A stretch of 64,000 nucleotides of DNA from assembly GCF_017562075.2 (NCBI RefSeq), contig NC_054081.1, forward strand, positions 2,049,294 through 2,113,293, in the 5' to 3' direction. The notes beneath the pieces are model-generated. The model saw only the letters and a program-made list of their open reading frames with translations. It was not told the origin of the DNA and did no database searches. This stretch comes from Anopheles merus (lineage: Eukaryota; Arthropoda; Insecta; Diptera; Culicidae). Position numbers and translations under genes: made by a program. How positions within the stretch are numbered: the stretch's first letter is position 1; each line of letters opens with the position of its first letter. This document shows, piece after piece, positions 1-12,641 of this stretch.

Positions 1-593
1 CGCGTACTGGGAGTTAATTAGATTAAGCAAAGAAACAGTTCCATTGTGGTGCACGCGGAAGCAGGGTAGCGCATGCACTGTTATGTCGTAAATTGTTTTT
101 CAGATTATAAAACACTATTCGTCACATGGAGGGGAATACAAAGGTGAAATATGGTTTTGTATATTACACACACACAAACACACACACAACACCGATTCAA
201 TTTAGTCTCAACCGAAGTAGTTATGGTAGATTTAACTTGCCGATTTGATACTATACTGGAGAACTTCTAATAGCGTTAATTGTTCGTTTCAGTTTTTTGA
301 AAAATAATTACTTTGTAAAAAGTAACTAGCAACAATATTAATTAGCAACAGGTTTACATAACATACACACTCATGATCACACATTCACACGAGTACATTC
401 ACATTAGATTTACATACACACACACAATAGATGCAGTTGTAAATTGCAAAACCGAGCTAGAATTACTAAAAACCCAATACCCAAACCCTGGAACAACACG
501 CTGGGGGCAACTGTTGGTACGTGTAGCGTGCACTAGAGCCAGTCAGCACAACTAGCCTCGACGGGATCGCTATTAGCTCTGAAGTTGCTCACA
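1..593. other. non-coding upstream sequence
   Basis: AT-rich sequence with short CA runs (about 168-188 and 416-427). Open frames here are short and lack any recognisable domain. I see no gene; it is probably flanking or promoter-distal DNA of the receptor gene downstream. Confidence 0.4.
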
Positions 594-942
594 CTGCTGG
601 CGGTACGTCGTCCCGCTGGAACCACCAGCTCACCAGTTGTTCCGCGCGCGACTGATGCGACCCACCGAATCGCACGCCCGCGCTCGGACACAGAGCCGAC
701 ACGGTGGATCGAAGGGCGACGGAGCGGGGGGGATCCCGGGGCCAGAGACGAGGAGCCGTCCAAGTAAGTATGTCTTCCGTTTGCAGTATACTTAGCGAAA
801 GCGAGGGATATCTATTGGAGTTGCACTAGTCGGGATTCATTTGTGGTTTTTTTGTTTTCTTTTTCCTCTTCTTTAGTTCTTGTGGGCGTAGCTGCAAAGA
901 ACTGAGCGGAAACTCAGAGATCTCGCCGAGAACTGCTCAACC
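594..942 (+). other. candidate non-coding leader exons with splice sites
   Basis: Two GC-rich segments are bounded by good splice signals on the plus strand. A segment ending at 763 is followed by the donor GTAAGTATGT. A second segment, 877-942, is preceded by a pyrimidine tract ending in TTTAG and followed by the donor GTAAGTTA. Neither has a convincing open frame, so if used they are 5' UTR exons, most likely of the nAChR gene. The start of the first segment is unknown. This is inference from splice consensus only. Confidence 0.3.
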
Positions 943-2205
943 GTAAGTTATAGTCTTGTTTTTTTTGTCATTTATGTCCTTTATTGGGCGAATTAATTTT
1001 AACCTGATATAAATACCACTTTGACAGCTATGTAACTAGAAGTAGGAGATATCTTCACGTGAATTTGAGTGTTTTTCCTCCCTCAGCTTTGCTCTAAAAC
1101 CATGTCCAAATGCGTGCTGTGTCACCTTGCACCTTGCGCCCGGTCGCACTCAAGCAAGGGATCTTGGTCTCGGGTAGCGCTACATTTGTGGCTTCCTGGT
1201 CGTCCCCTCCCGTACCACGTTCGGTGAAAAGTTGTGGCATAATTAGGCCATAACCGGGCTATACATACCTTTCAGATCGATCACATGACGTACGCGCGTT
1301 ATGTCAGCGACGTTATGATGGAATCTGATCGCTGGCGGTCTGCACGTGGAATTGATAGACCGTTACGCACCGGTGACGTTAGATCATTGCAAACAGAACC
1401 CCCTGACCTAGAAATGTTTCTATGAGCAGAAAAATGATGGCTTGTGATATTTCGCTCGAGTAGGATAACTTATTGTAGTAAATGCTAACAGATACTAAAC
1501 TAACCAAATCAGGTTCGCAATAGGCGTTTATTGCTTTTGCAAATATTATTCCTGTAGTCCTCACACAACTAGCGAGATGTAATTATACCAAGAAAGTTCT
1601 ACAAGTTCTCCGCTACTATTATTACTGTACCAAATGCTTATTCGGATGTCATCCGCCATGTCAGTCCACGAGCAATCCCTTCGCTGAAAGGTATCGGGCT
1701 GGTTGCGGTAAGCTTCTTATTCCGTTACTGCCATCCTAATTAGATCTCTGGAGAATTCCGTTCTTGCTACTGTTGCTGCTCTCGGTGCGGCGCGGAGCGG
1801 CTGAGCTGGCCGGGCCAGACTGACAGCGTGCAATTATTCCGACCGATGATGATGATACCGAAAACCATTCAACCAACCGTATACGCACGTGTCAGCAGCG
1901 AAGAATAATTAAACCATTCTCTTTAAGCCCAATTAGTGGCTACGGTCTAAACCTTCTGAAAAAGAGCATCCCCTGTATGTGTGTAAATGTGGGTCGATGG
2001 GTCTGTGCTTCAAATATTTGTCCCACGGCATTAGTCAACTTCGACTGATCGGTCCTTTACAATGGGAGTGTAGCACTAAAGGAGTATCGTCCGGGAGCGA
2101 AAGACTACAAGAGAGTGAGAAATTGAAGCTAAATGAGGTCGAATCAAGTGAGTGCCGTCGAGCGGTGCTGGTAGCACATGTCAGCGAGGAAAGCTTAGTG
2201 TTCTG

Positions 2206-2246
<41 letters not shown>

Positions 2247-3830
2247 TGATAGCTAGAATCGCATCCTGCGGACAATGACGGGTGCGATGGCGGTCGTCGC
2301 ATGAAGATTGTAACCGATGACATCGGCCCCCCCCCCGGAAGGAGCGTTCAATCGTTCGCCGCTGCCGTAAAAGTCAGATGTCAGGCACGAGACCTTCTTA
2401 TCGGGGGAGGATAGGGGACCAGTTCATCTCTTCCTAGGAACACTGTTTACACACGCAGCCGGAAGATGCCCTTCGTCGTTAATGACTTTTTAATCGGGCC
2501 ACATTGTGTGCCCGTCGTCTTCGTCGTGCCGAGGCCGCCACAGTCTAACAAACCCGAGATTATGTCTAATGTGTGTTTGTGTGTGTGTCTGTGATTCTAA
2601 AGCCTTCAGACATTAGCTTTCGCATCTCCCATGGTGCTCGGGACACGGCATGGTTATCGGCAGCTGCGTCGTTACGGAGCGAACCCCGTACTGATTGTGT
2701 TTTCTCACAATGAGCTTTCATTCTAGATATCATCCCCCTGTCATCCGCTTTCAGCTCGCTGCTACCAATTTTTCCCCTCTACTTCTCTTCCTTCTCTCTT
2801 TCTTTCTCTCTCCGTTTATATCTGGTGAAGCATACCTCTTACTCATTCTCTCGCAGCCATCCATTTAGTAGCCAAGGAGTAGCTGAAGCCATTATGCGAT
2901 TGCGCAAATAAATCCTGTTAAAAAAGAGGACACAGCAGCAGCAGTAGCAGCAGCAGCAACCCATCAGCAGGAGCAGAAGCAGCCCGCTCTCTCTGTGTGT
3001 GCATGCTGTGTGATGTAAGCTATTGATAAAGAAACAAGGTGAACGATTTTTCCCCCAATATGTACATGCATGACAGACGACGGTGACGGGTGACGGCAGC
3101 GTGTGATGGTGGCGGCGGCGTTCTGAAAAGCCACAGCTTTCTCTACCGTGTACTGTGCAGCAATCGGCGGCACACACACATACACACACGATGGGGCAAC
3201 GGACCGAATCTCAATTCGTTGCAAAATCTTTTTACCGAGCGTGTGCTGCTGCTGCTGCTTCGTCGCTCGTGCTCTGCTTTCTGTAGCGCGAGGGTTTTAG
3301 TTCATTTTTCTCTTCATTTATCACCGCTCCTGCCCAGGCTGCCCATTGTGTGCTGGTATGTTATTGTATTTTCTCTTTTGTTTACGGCTTTGTTTAACAT
3401 TCTTGCCATGAGGGGGAGCGCGGGTTGGCGCATTTGTGAAACGCGGTCGGAGGCTGACGTAGGTGGGGCGCGTGAGTCGCTTACCAGCCGATGCGAGAGA
3501 CGATAATGCTGTTAGGTAATTTGATTTATTCATTCGATTTAATTACTGAAAGTAGTTGGAAGCTTTTGGGGTGAAATGGAAACGACTGTTCTTTTATGTT
3601 TTATTTTTTACTGTCAGGTTTAGTGGAATTAACCTCTTTAAAACTATTTTAATGTTTTTTTTTTGTGTGTTAGACAAAACAATGTTCTAAAGTAACTCCC
3701 AAGTACGCCCAAAACAATACATCGCACAAATAGTAACAAAATAACGAATAGCAAAAAAAAAATACAACAACAACACAGGACGACTTTCCTCTTCTTCTTC
3801 CCGTGCACTGGATGATGCTTTCCCGTGCGC
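943..3830. other. non-coding region, no gene seen
   Basis: Intron-like or intergenic DNA with no supported coding frame. It contains a (TAG)n microsatellite at about 2206-2246, short GT tracts and CAG-type runs around 2930-2960 and 3245-3260. Small open frames here are low-complexity Cys/Leu or Ser/His strings typical of microsatellite translation. Confidence 0.5.
2206..2246. repeat. (TAG)n microsatellite
   Basis: About 13 uninterrupted copies of a TAG/GTA trinucleotide. Confidence 0.9.
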
Positions 3831-4949
3831 GAAGCTTCGGGTGGCCACGGTTCGCTCGCGTACCTAAAACTCTCCCGCTCTATAGCTCACTAGCCGACGA
3901 AAGCTCTTCGCACCTCCGGCAGCTCAGCTCTTGAGCGGTGAGCGTGCGGACGGTTATCAGCAAAGCGACGGGAGCTACGGCAGAGTGTAGCGCCTGAGAG
4001 TATCGACCAGCAGCAGATCGCTCTCGCTGTGCATCCACAGCATCCGTCCACTTCGCCGCCCCGGTACAGCACGAGCTGGAGCGCGCAGGCTGTCGTCCTC
4101 CGACTAGCGCTCCTTCGCTCGGCAGCCGCGTCAGTGTTGTTTGACAGTGGGCACAGGGCTGTACAGGAGACCATTTAGCGCTCCTGGCGAAATCGTGTCT
4201 GTGTGTGTGTGTGTGTGTTATCACAGAGGCGCGGGCACTTTTGGGTGAGTTGGGTCATCGTGGTGTGGACCGACCCGTTTGGTCGATTTTGTTGTTGTTG
4301 TTATTCTTGTGGCACGGCCAATCCTGTGGGGTGTTCCGCTTTTTTACCACCTTCCTTCCCCTCCCCACACCTCGACACAGTGTGTTAGTTTGTGTACGTG
4401 AAATTTGAAGTCAATTTTTTTAGCAGTTTCTAACAGTTTCCCGGCATTGGGAAGGATAGCTTAGTCACGGTGGTAGGGGAAGCTAGTGCGGTTTACTGGT
4501 GGTTTGCGTTGCATTTGCAAGGACGCGCGCCACTGGTTCGCTGCAACGGGATGATAGCCCATTGTCCTGTCTTTCTTGCCAGCCCTGCCGTCTAGGAAGG
4601 GGCAAAAGCGAAACCGATAGTGTGCCAACCAACATCGCAGTGTGCGGTCGGGAGAAACAGTGAAAGGCGCGGAAAGAAGAAGCAATAGAAAACAGAAAAG
4701 AGTGTGTTTACAAAGGAGGTCACCCCCACGTGGGAGGGGGTGAATCCAGAGGCGATCAATCTCAGCGAATTTAGCGCTAGCGCTTGGCGTCAACATGCTG
4801 CCAAGCGGCCAACATCACCCATCAACGTACCGTCATCATCAACAGTCGCGTACGCGGCAGCAGGACACAATTCCGCGACCAGTGGTGGCGTAAGGAAGCC
4901 CCGGCACGGATAGCCCCCCGCACTCCGAAAGGGTCTGCACGGACTGCAG
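3831..4949 (+). promoter_or_regulatory. GC-rich candidate promoter and leader exon
   Basis: This stretch is richer in GC and CpG than its AT-rich surroundings. It contains an arthropod-type initiator match TCAGTG at 4131-4136. It ends with a good donor, CAG followed by GTAATGG, at 4949/4950. One reading is a transcription start near 4133 and a leader exon that splices to the acceptor at 8459. There is no TATA box or strong downstream promoter element that I can support. Only 5' transcript mapping would settle it. Confidence 0.25.
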
Positions 4950-7900
4950 GTAATGGCAGGCAATGCGAATGGTGTGAAGGATGCTGCAAAACGGCCCTTT
5001 CCTTTTGTTCGGTTGGAAAGTGGACGAAAAAATGCGAACAATCGTCCTTAAGTGCGTATGTTTACTGATGATATGGTGCTACCCCTAGTTCCTTTTCTTT
5101 GTGTGTGTGTGTTTGTGTGTGTGAAAGTGTGCTATTTAAGAAGGGGGGGGGGGTTCTGGTTCGACGGTTTGAAGTCACCAAGAAAACACGCCTTAATATT
5201 GTGTAACTTGAGCGCCTTTGAAAGAAAAGACGACTTACTTCGGTAAGAAAGCAGCAAAAAAAAAAGACGGAATCTCTCACACACAAACACACAAACACGT
5301 TGGCAAGCTCGCAGACTAGCCCGTCACACGTGTGTATTTATCTTACAGCGGTGAGAATATGGGTGTTGTACTATCCTTAATTTCTCACCGGGAGAGAGCG
5401 GGAGAGCGACTTCTTCCCTCGGTCGAACGGATGGTACGATGAATGGGTGACACGCGGAGCGTGAGGTGGCGAAAGGAAGGCGAAGGAAGATAGTTGCATA
5501 AATAGGGCCCGTTCGGGGCGCGGAAATAGGGTGTGAGCATATACAGAGAGAATGCTGCCTCGCCCCAGCACTAACTGTCAACTAACAACAACTTAACTTG
5601 CAACGTCAGGGCTGACAACCGCGCCCAGGGAAGCCCAGGAAGAGGGAAGCAGGGGGGGGGGGGAAAGTCCACATTGGCAAGTTATGCAATAGAATTAGAT
5701 AATTTTCCGATCGCACGGGAGGGGCTTGCCCGTCCCGCGATGCGAGACCTCGTCCTCGTGGGCGAGCTTTTACTTCATCCCGATGACAAAGGTGGCGCGG
5801 CTACGAGATAAGAAGATGTCAGCCAGACGCCGAGCGCCAGATGAGGGTGGGACACGAAAGAGAGAGAGAGAGAGAGAGCGATGTAGAGAGAAAGAGTGAG
5901 GGATAAAGAGAGAGGTTGATAGGTAGAGAAATAGAGAGCTGAGTGAAGAAAATCAGTAGATTGCTGAACAAGAAGAAGCGAAAAAGAAACCGTCGGGCGT
6001 TGGTAGTGATAAAATGTGATTGAGTGAGATGGAGCCGCGTTTGGGGGGGGGGGGGCTGGGATGGATCGTGCGAATCTTTCACCAAACATATCGGCACGGG
6101 AATACATCCACCGGGTTTCAGGATGGGGAGGGGGGATTTGGGGGCAGCTTTAGCAGCACCTCCTTGCTCACCACTACCACGCTGGGTTGGCGGGCAGATT
6201 TGGAAGAGAACTTTTGGAAGCTCAACCCCCTGCCTCAACCTTCGCTTTCGCAACTTTTATCCCGGCTGCTCTCGATTTTGTTTCCTGTTTGCTTGTGGGG
6301 GAAAACGGGGCTATGGTACACGACGACCCAGCCCGTGGCCACGATGGGAAGGAAGCTGCGAGATAAACTGTCAAACGGAAACATGAAAATTAACTTCTTT
6401 TTTTTATTTTTTGAACGAAGAACTTTGCGGGAGAGTGAGTGAGAGAGTACGAGGGTGTTGTGGGTGGGTGGCCGGCGGTAGGGGTTGGGCTTTTGGGGTT
6501 GGTTGGTCGTCCTGAATTTTCAATTAAGCTATCGGTGGCTGTTCATCGCGATGCGAACGCTAAAAGTAATCCATCCTCGTGGTTTATGTAATCATCTCCT
6601 CCATCTCGTCGAGTCGCCGTACATCCCTTGTGTTTCTCTTTGTATGTGTACATGTGTGTGTGTGTGTTTCCGGGCGCTTCTTCCGACCGCCGAGAACACA
6701 GGAAGTGTTTACGTGAGAGTGGCTAAGTGATGTGTGCTTTATGGGTAGCGGGCATACATAGTGTAGCAGTTGCCATCGTTCCGGTTTTACTATCACGTTC
6801 CAAGGAGTCGGAGACGGAAGAGGGTTAGGTAAGGGGCGAGGGCGGCACTTTACAGTCGCCGAAATTACCTCCTCCCCCGACTGGGCGTGGAGTAGTGACG
6901 AGACCGGATCCCGTTAAAATGGCAGACACTGTGACAGAGTGTGTTGACATTCTGCTTTTATTATGATACGTGTGGCGAATGGTAAAACGCCGCGGTTGTC
7001 ATCTCCCCGCCGCACTCTAGTAGTGTCCGGGGAGTTGAATATTTTGGGCGTGGGCCAGGGGGAGGGCACAGAGAGGCGGAAGAGCAGCGCAGTGTCTGGC
7101 AGAAGCCAAAACCAAGGTGATAAATGGTACGAAGGTGATGGGTTAATGGAATCAGCCGTGCGTTCAGCGCGATAGTGGCGTTGCCTTTATTTTCTAGGAC
7201 GCGCGCGCGCGCCCCATAGAGCCATAAAAGACACTGCCATCTGTGGCGAACTCCTACCCCATTCCACCATGCCCCAATAAACATACCAAACAAGCTCACA
7301 CGTTCCACACATACACACACTCACACCTACACTTACAGCAAATTTTCGCACGGTAGCACTCTAGCATCGCCTTCGGCGTTTCATCGGATCGGAAGCTGCG
7401 TTCGCACATTCTCTTAGTAGAACCGCTTACATTACCAACTGTGTGTGTGTTAGAGAGAGATATAGAGACAAACACACAGGACAAGTGTGATAGCTCGTGT
7501 CGGGATATTAAATTACACTACTTTATTTTCCCTGTTTTGTTTAGCGCTCGTAGAGCGTGAATGGCAAGCAATTAAGCTGTCCTTTTTATATCCGATGTGT
7601 CAACTGATCGGTAATCAGTATTACGTCGTGCGAACGTGACGTACATTACGTCTAATGGGCGTACCACTGATGGGTAAATTGCAAATTTGCCGTTGGAGCT
7701 CGTCACAAGCTGACAGTGGCGAGGGGAGAGGAGATTCGAGATATCCGGAATGCGTACGGATTGGGATGAATCTGTATTATTCTGAAATACACCGTACGTC
7801 TTCTTCAGATGAATACGGACCTTTGTATAAGACTTCGAGACATAATTAATTTGTACACATTTTTGTGTACCGCTCGTGTTTGAGTAAGGATAATTCCAGT

Positions 7901-8459
7901 TAACTCTGGCCAACTCCAGACGACTCGGAACGTTTGCCAACGACCTCGGCGATTGAGTCTGGTTAAATCCGAATAGCTCTCGATGTCGCAGGACGACTCC
8001 AGATAACTCCGGACGACTCCGAACAATTCCGGATCACTTCGGACGACTCCGAGCGGTTGAGTCCAGATGAGTCTGCATGACTTTTTATGACTTTGGATGC
8101 CTCCAGATGATTTTCTACGGTCCTCGATTATTCCGGATGTCTTCCGAACACTAAATGGTTGGGTCCCGATTAGTCTAGATGATCCTAGAAAACTCTGGAT
8201 GACTTAGAACGATGACTCTATATGGCTCTGCATGGCTCTGGACGACTTCTGATGACTACGAGTGATTCTGGCTGATTACGTCAAGAGGGTCAAGAGTGGC
8301 ATCCAGATTTCAGTAGATCAACGATATCATTTCGAACTACACATCACCAGGGCGTACATTGAGTCTTGGAGCCTGAACGCATTTTCAGGAGTTTCTTTAT
8401 TTCCCTTAAAGTCAAAAAAGCTAATAACGTGTTTTTGCGTCTTATGTTATTGCTTCCAG
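4950..8459. other. probable 5' intron of the receptor gene, non-coding
   Basis: No supported coding sequence. It contains GT tracts, G-runs at about 5140-5152, 5645-5659 and 6042-6054, a GA tract at 5858-5878, and a decamer-repeat cluster at about 7860-8270 listed separately. It ends with a polypyrimidine tract and CCAG acceptor at 8459. Confidence 0.4.
7860..8270. repeat. degenerate decamer repeat (GGACGACTCC type)
   Basis: Imperfect ten-base units close to GGACGACTCC recur with period about 10, best preserved at 7990-8055 and decaying to GACTTTGGAT-like units toward 8270. The same decamer builds the cluster at 63.3-64.0 kb. I could not find terminal inverted repeats around this copy, so it may be the remains of the same kind of element. 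Confidence 0.6.
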
Positions 8460-8768
8460 GTATGATTGAGTGCGTTGCAACGAAACATCCGGAAATGGAT
8501 ACCGGGTGTACGAAAAAGTAAGACGAAGTGCATTACCACCATTCAAAACAAACCGATCACTATGTATTGCCAACACATGTAGTGCTCTCTCCTACCCTCC
8601 TACGTCCAATTGCCCAAAGCCGAGGGCATCAAGGTGAACGGTGTGCTTTCGCAAAGTGTAAGAGACTCATTGCTGTAGTTTCTCTGTAGTGGAGTCCTGC
8701 CAAACGGACTGCTGTGCTAAACAAAAAAAAAACATCCAATAACCCACGTTGGTGCAAGCGTGGCAATC
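8460..8768 (+). other. nAChR 5' leader with upstream ORF
   Basis: After the acceptor at 8459 the transcript would carry about 309 nt of leader before the receptor ATG. It contains a 19-codon upstream ORF (ATG at 8462, TAA ending 8521) and a six-codon one starting at 8561. The receptor start has CAATC immediately before ATG. Confidence 0.4.
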
Positions 8769-9938
8769 ATGAGGGCGATCATGCCGACGTCGGGCGAAAC
8801 GTTGCGGGCCTGGCTGCTGTCGGCCCTGGTCGTGCACGGTGCGGTCGCCGGCAACCCAGACGCCAAGCGGCTGTACGACGATCTGCTGAGCAATTACAAC
8901 AAGCTGGTCCGGCCCGTCGTCAACACGTCCGATGTGCTGCGCGTTTGCATCAAACTGAAGCTGTCCCAGCTAATCGACGTGGTACGTATGGAACGGTACA
9001 GGAGAGGGGATATTTACGGGTACTCTCGCTAAGAGTGCACTTTTCAATAATTGTCTTTCTGTGTCGTGAACTCTTTACAGAATTTAAAAAATCAAATCAT
9101 GACCACCAATCTCTGGGTGGAGCAGGTAAGTGTTTCGCTTATCGTTTTCGTTTGGGGTGGGCGGCTCCAGTGCCACAGTGGCCGGAGGGGCGGCAGAGTG
9201 ATTCGTGAAAAACCTTTCACATGATTCCCATTCCCGCACAGTCCTGGTACGACTACAAGCTGCGCTGGGAGCCGAAAGAGTATGGCGGCGTGCAGATGTT
9301 GCACGTACCCTCGGACCACATCTGGCGGCCTGACATAGTGTTGTACAATAAGTAAGTATGCACGCTATACTAATTCAGTGTCCTCGCCCTATGAAGACCT
9401 TACCCGACGGAAGCGACGAGAAACAGATACAGCGCAATCCTTCTCTGATCAGACGAACATAGATGAGGAAATGTTACATACTAGTACACACAAATACACA
9501 AATACGCACACTTTAACACACACTCACACACACTCTGGGGAACGCAGGATCAAAACCATGAGGATATAACAGGTTTCGAAGACCGTACTACTAACTGCCT
9601 CTCACAGAGTGCTAGCGATACCTTGACACTGTTACTAACCAGGGCACGACTACACAGTTGCTATCATACTGATACAAACATGCATTTCAGACCCATGCAG
9701 CACTCTGTGCATCAGTACGTAGTTAGCCATTGTTGAGTTACGTTAAGGAGTTCACGAGCAGTGCCTACTTTACACTAGGAAAGCAAAGCATAGTGGCTTT
9801 TTATCGTGTTACTAGTGAACTATCTTACTACCTCTATCACACTAACACATGTTAGGCTTGTGACGCGAAATTTTAACTCTTCAGCTAAATTATACAACTA
9901 CTTTACAACTTGACACGTACGAAATAATATTTCAAAAT

Positions 9939-9970
<32 letters not shown>

Positions 9971-12549
9971 GTACCGCCGCTTCTACCACCTACTGCCTAC
10001 TCTACCGTTACTACAGGGAAACACTGTCTTACCACCGTTTACAAATTGTTACTTTTGACCAAATACTTATACCGTCCAGCATCACTACAACTGTTTGGAT
10101 TTTAACATTGTTACATTATCCTCGCCCTCCTTCCTCCACCAGTACTCACCACTACCCCCACCCGGTGGTGGGAGGAAAAGGGTTGGGGGAGGGAGGGGAG
10201 TGGTGGAGTTGTAGGAAGGGTTTACTAACATGAAACTGAAGTCTCTGCCAGTCTACTTTATTTGTGTATGTGTGTAAATGTGGTTTTATTCTCCCTCGCT
10301 CTATATATCTCTCTCTCTGTCTCTCACACACACTCTGTCTCTCACTCTCAGTCCCATTCTCCCTGTCTTTTTACGCTCTATTTAATTCTTCAACACGTAC
10401 ACACATACATGCATTATTTTTCTCTCCATCTATCTCTCTCAGATTCTCTTACACTTCCTTTATAAATATGTATCTCTCTCTCTCTCTCTCTCTTTATCTC
10501 TCTTTTACTTGTTTTATGTTTTGTGTGGGATTGTTTACTTTATTTGACCGTTTCCGTTCCGTTCTCTTGTGCAGGCCGTAGAAGCTCACGGAAAGCTCGA
10601 ATGGTCGTTGGCAGACGGGTAGAATCCGTTGGGAAACCCTGTCCCTGGAAACCTTGACCGGGTTTTAAAAGCCCGCTTGCACCGTGCAACGCTTTTGCGT
10701 CCTGTTTGTTGCGTTCTGTGCGAGTACGTTTGGCTTAAAGCCTTTTTCTTGCGGAGTACTAAAAAAATATAAAACATGAAGCACACAATCGAAAGGAATT
10801 AGGAGAGCGTGATGCAGATTCTTAACAGAAACAATCAGAAACAATTAAATATTCTACTCAACTATGTATTGAATATTGGATAAATTTCTGCATATCTCAG
10901 ACGAGATGTGTGATCCATCTTTCAGATTGTTTGTTCAGCAATCGTATGAGAGATGTAACATTTCGATATAGTCATTACATTCCACGTTTGAGTAACAAAA
11001 CCATTTTCATTATATTAATCAGTACTGAACTTGCGTCGCAAGGACGCGAGCCTTTTAAAATAACCAGTTACATCATATCAACCATCGGAATGTATCCACT
11101 TGTTTGTGTTGAATTTCAATGAAGAATGGAGATCAAAAACAAGGGAGGGGACTACGCTTTACGAAAAGTTTTCTTGTTTTTAATTTCGGTCAGTCTAGTG
11201 TGTTAAACCTGAGTATGTGTTATAAATTTAGATTTTTGTTGTTGTATATTTTCCATTCTGTGCTTTGAACTAGTAAAAGCGCAACAAATGAAGTAAAACA
11301 TTCGAGAGGATTGAGATGGAAAATTGGTTTCCATGCACCAACACACATACGCACTCCTGAGCCACACATGTGTCACAACTTTGTCGAAACAAACAAAACC
11401 CGCTGCTACTGCTGCTCAGGATAGTGATACAAAACCAAACTCAATCATTGTCCACACGTCCCCCGCCCTGTTCGCCCCCGCCCCCCTTCTCTTCGTGTTA
11501 CACATATATTAACCAAACATACTATAAAAAACAAAAACCAGCGAAATAGCGTAACCAAACTGCATCTAACTAAGAACGTACGATTTATTAAAAAAAAAGT
11601 CAATGATAACCTTACTTTCTTAAAACCCAACCAAACCCCACCAACTCCCCCAAATATATCCATTACCACTAACCACCGCTTCTACCACCAACCAACCGCC
11701 CCCACCCTGCAACCCTTTACGACTCGTAACAATAAACCCCGTTTCTAAATATCTCAGTGCCGACGGCAATTTCGAGGTGACGTTAGCAACAAAAGCAACC
11801 ATATATTCGGAAGGTTTGGTTGAATGGAAACCACCTGCCATTTATAAATCATCATGTGAAATTGACGTAGAATATTTTCCATTCGATGAACAAACATGCG
11901 TATTGAAATTTGGAAGTTGGACATATGATGGTTTTAAGGTAGGTTTTCTATAATATTCATCTGTTGGTTTTTCTAACAACAAAATAAGAAACAAAACTAA
12001 CCACAGCCACCATCACACAAGCAAATATGTTTTTCGTTCGTTTCCAATCAGTAAATAAATATGTACATATTTATTTATGCCACGACTCACCCCACTTACC
12101 AACTTACCCACCCTCCCGTTTTTGCTCGGCAGACGTTCCTTTCATGCGTTTTGAGTCTTGTTTTGTCTTCCGTTTCCTTATCGGGTATAGTTTCCATGTT
12201 TTTTTTTCTATTCCACTCGTTTGCATCCTTTCGATTAACTCGTTTTTTCAGTATCAATTAGTGACTGATTTCACGTTTACCGCTGCCTTCTTTGATATTA
12301 TTTAGCTGGGTTTCATTGTTCGTATTTCAGCATGTGTTTTTACTTACTTACTTTTTTGCAGAAAGAACATTTTCGGTACTCTTTTGGCAATTTTATATCA
12401 TCGTTTATCTTACGGAACTGTTTTGAACTTTGGAAGACTCGTTTCTTGAGTCGTTTTTATTGTTTTTCGTGTTAATATTGGTTTTGTAATGATTTCTTTC
12501 TGAACATAATGGATCTGTCTTAGTAAACAAGGTGACATACGAGCTTGCA

Positions 12550-12641
<92 letters not shown>

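Noticed and set aside
7572..7940. 122-codon minus-strand frame
   Set aside because: It overlaps decaying decamer repeats, shows no domain and has no flanking splice or promoter signals.
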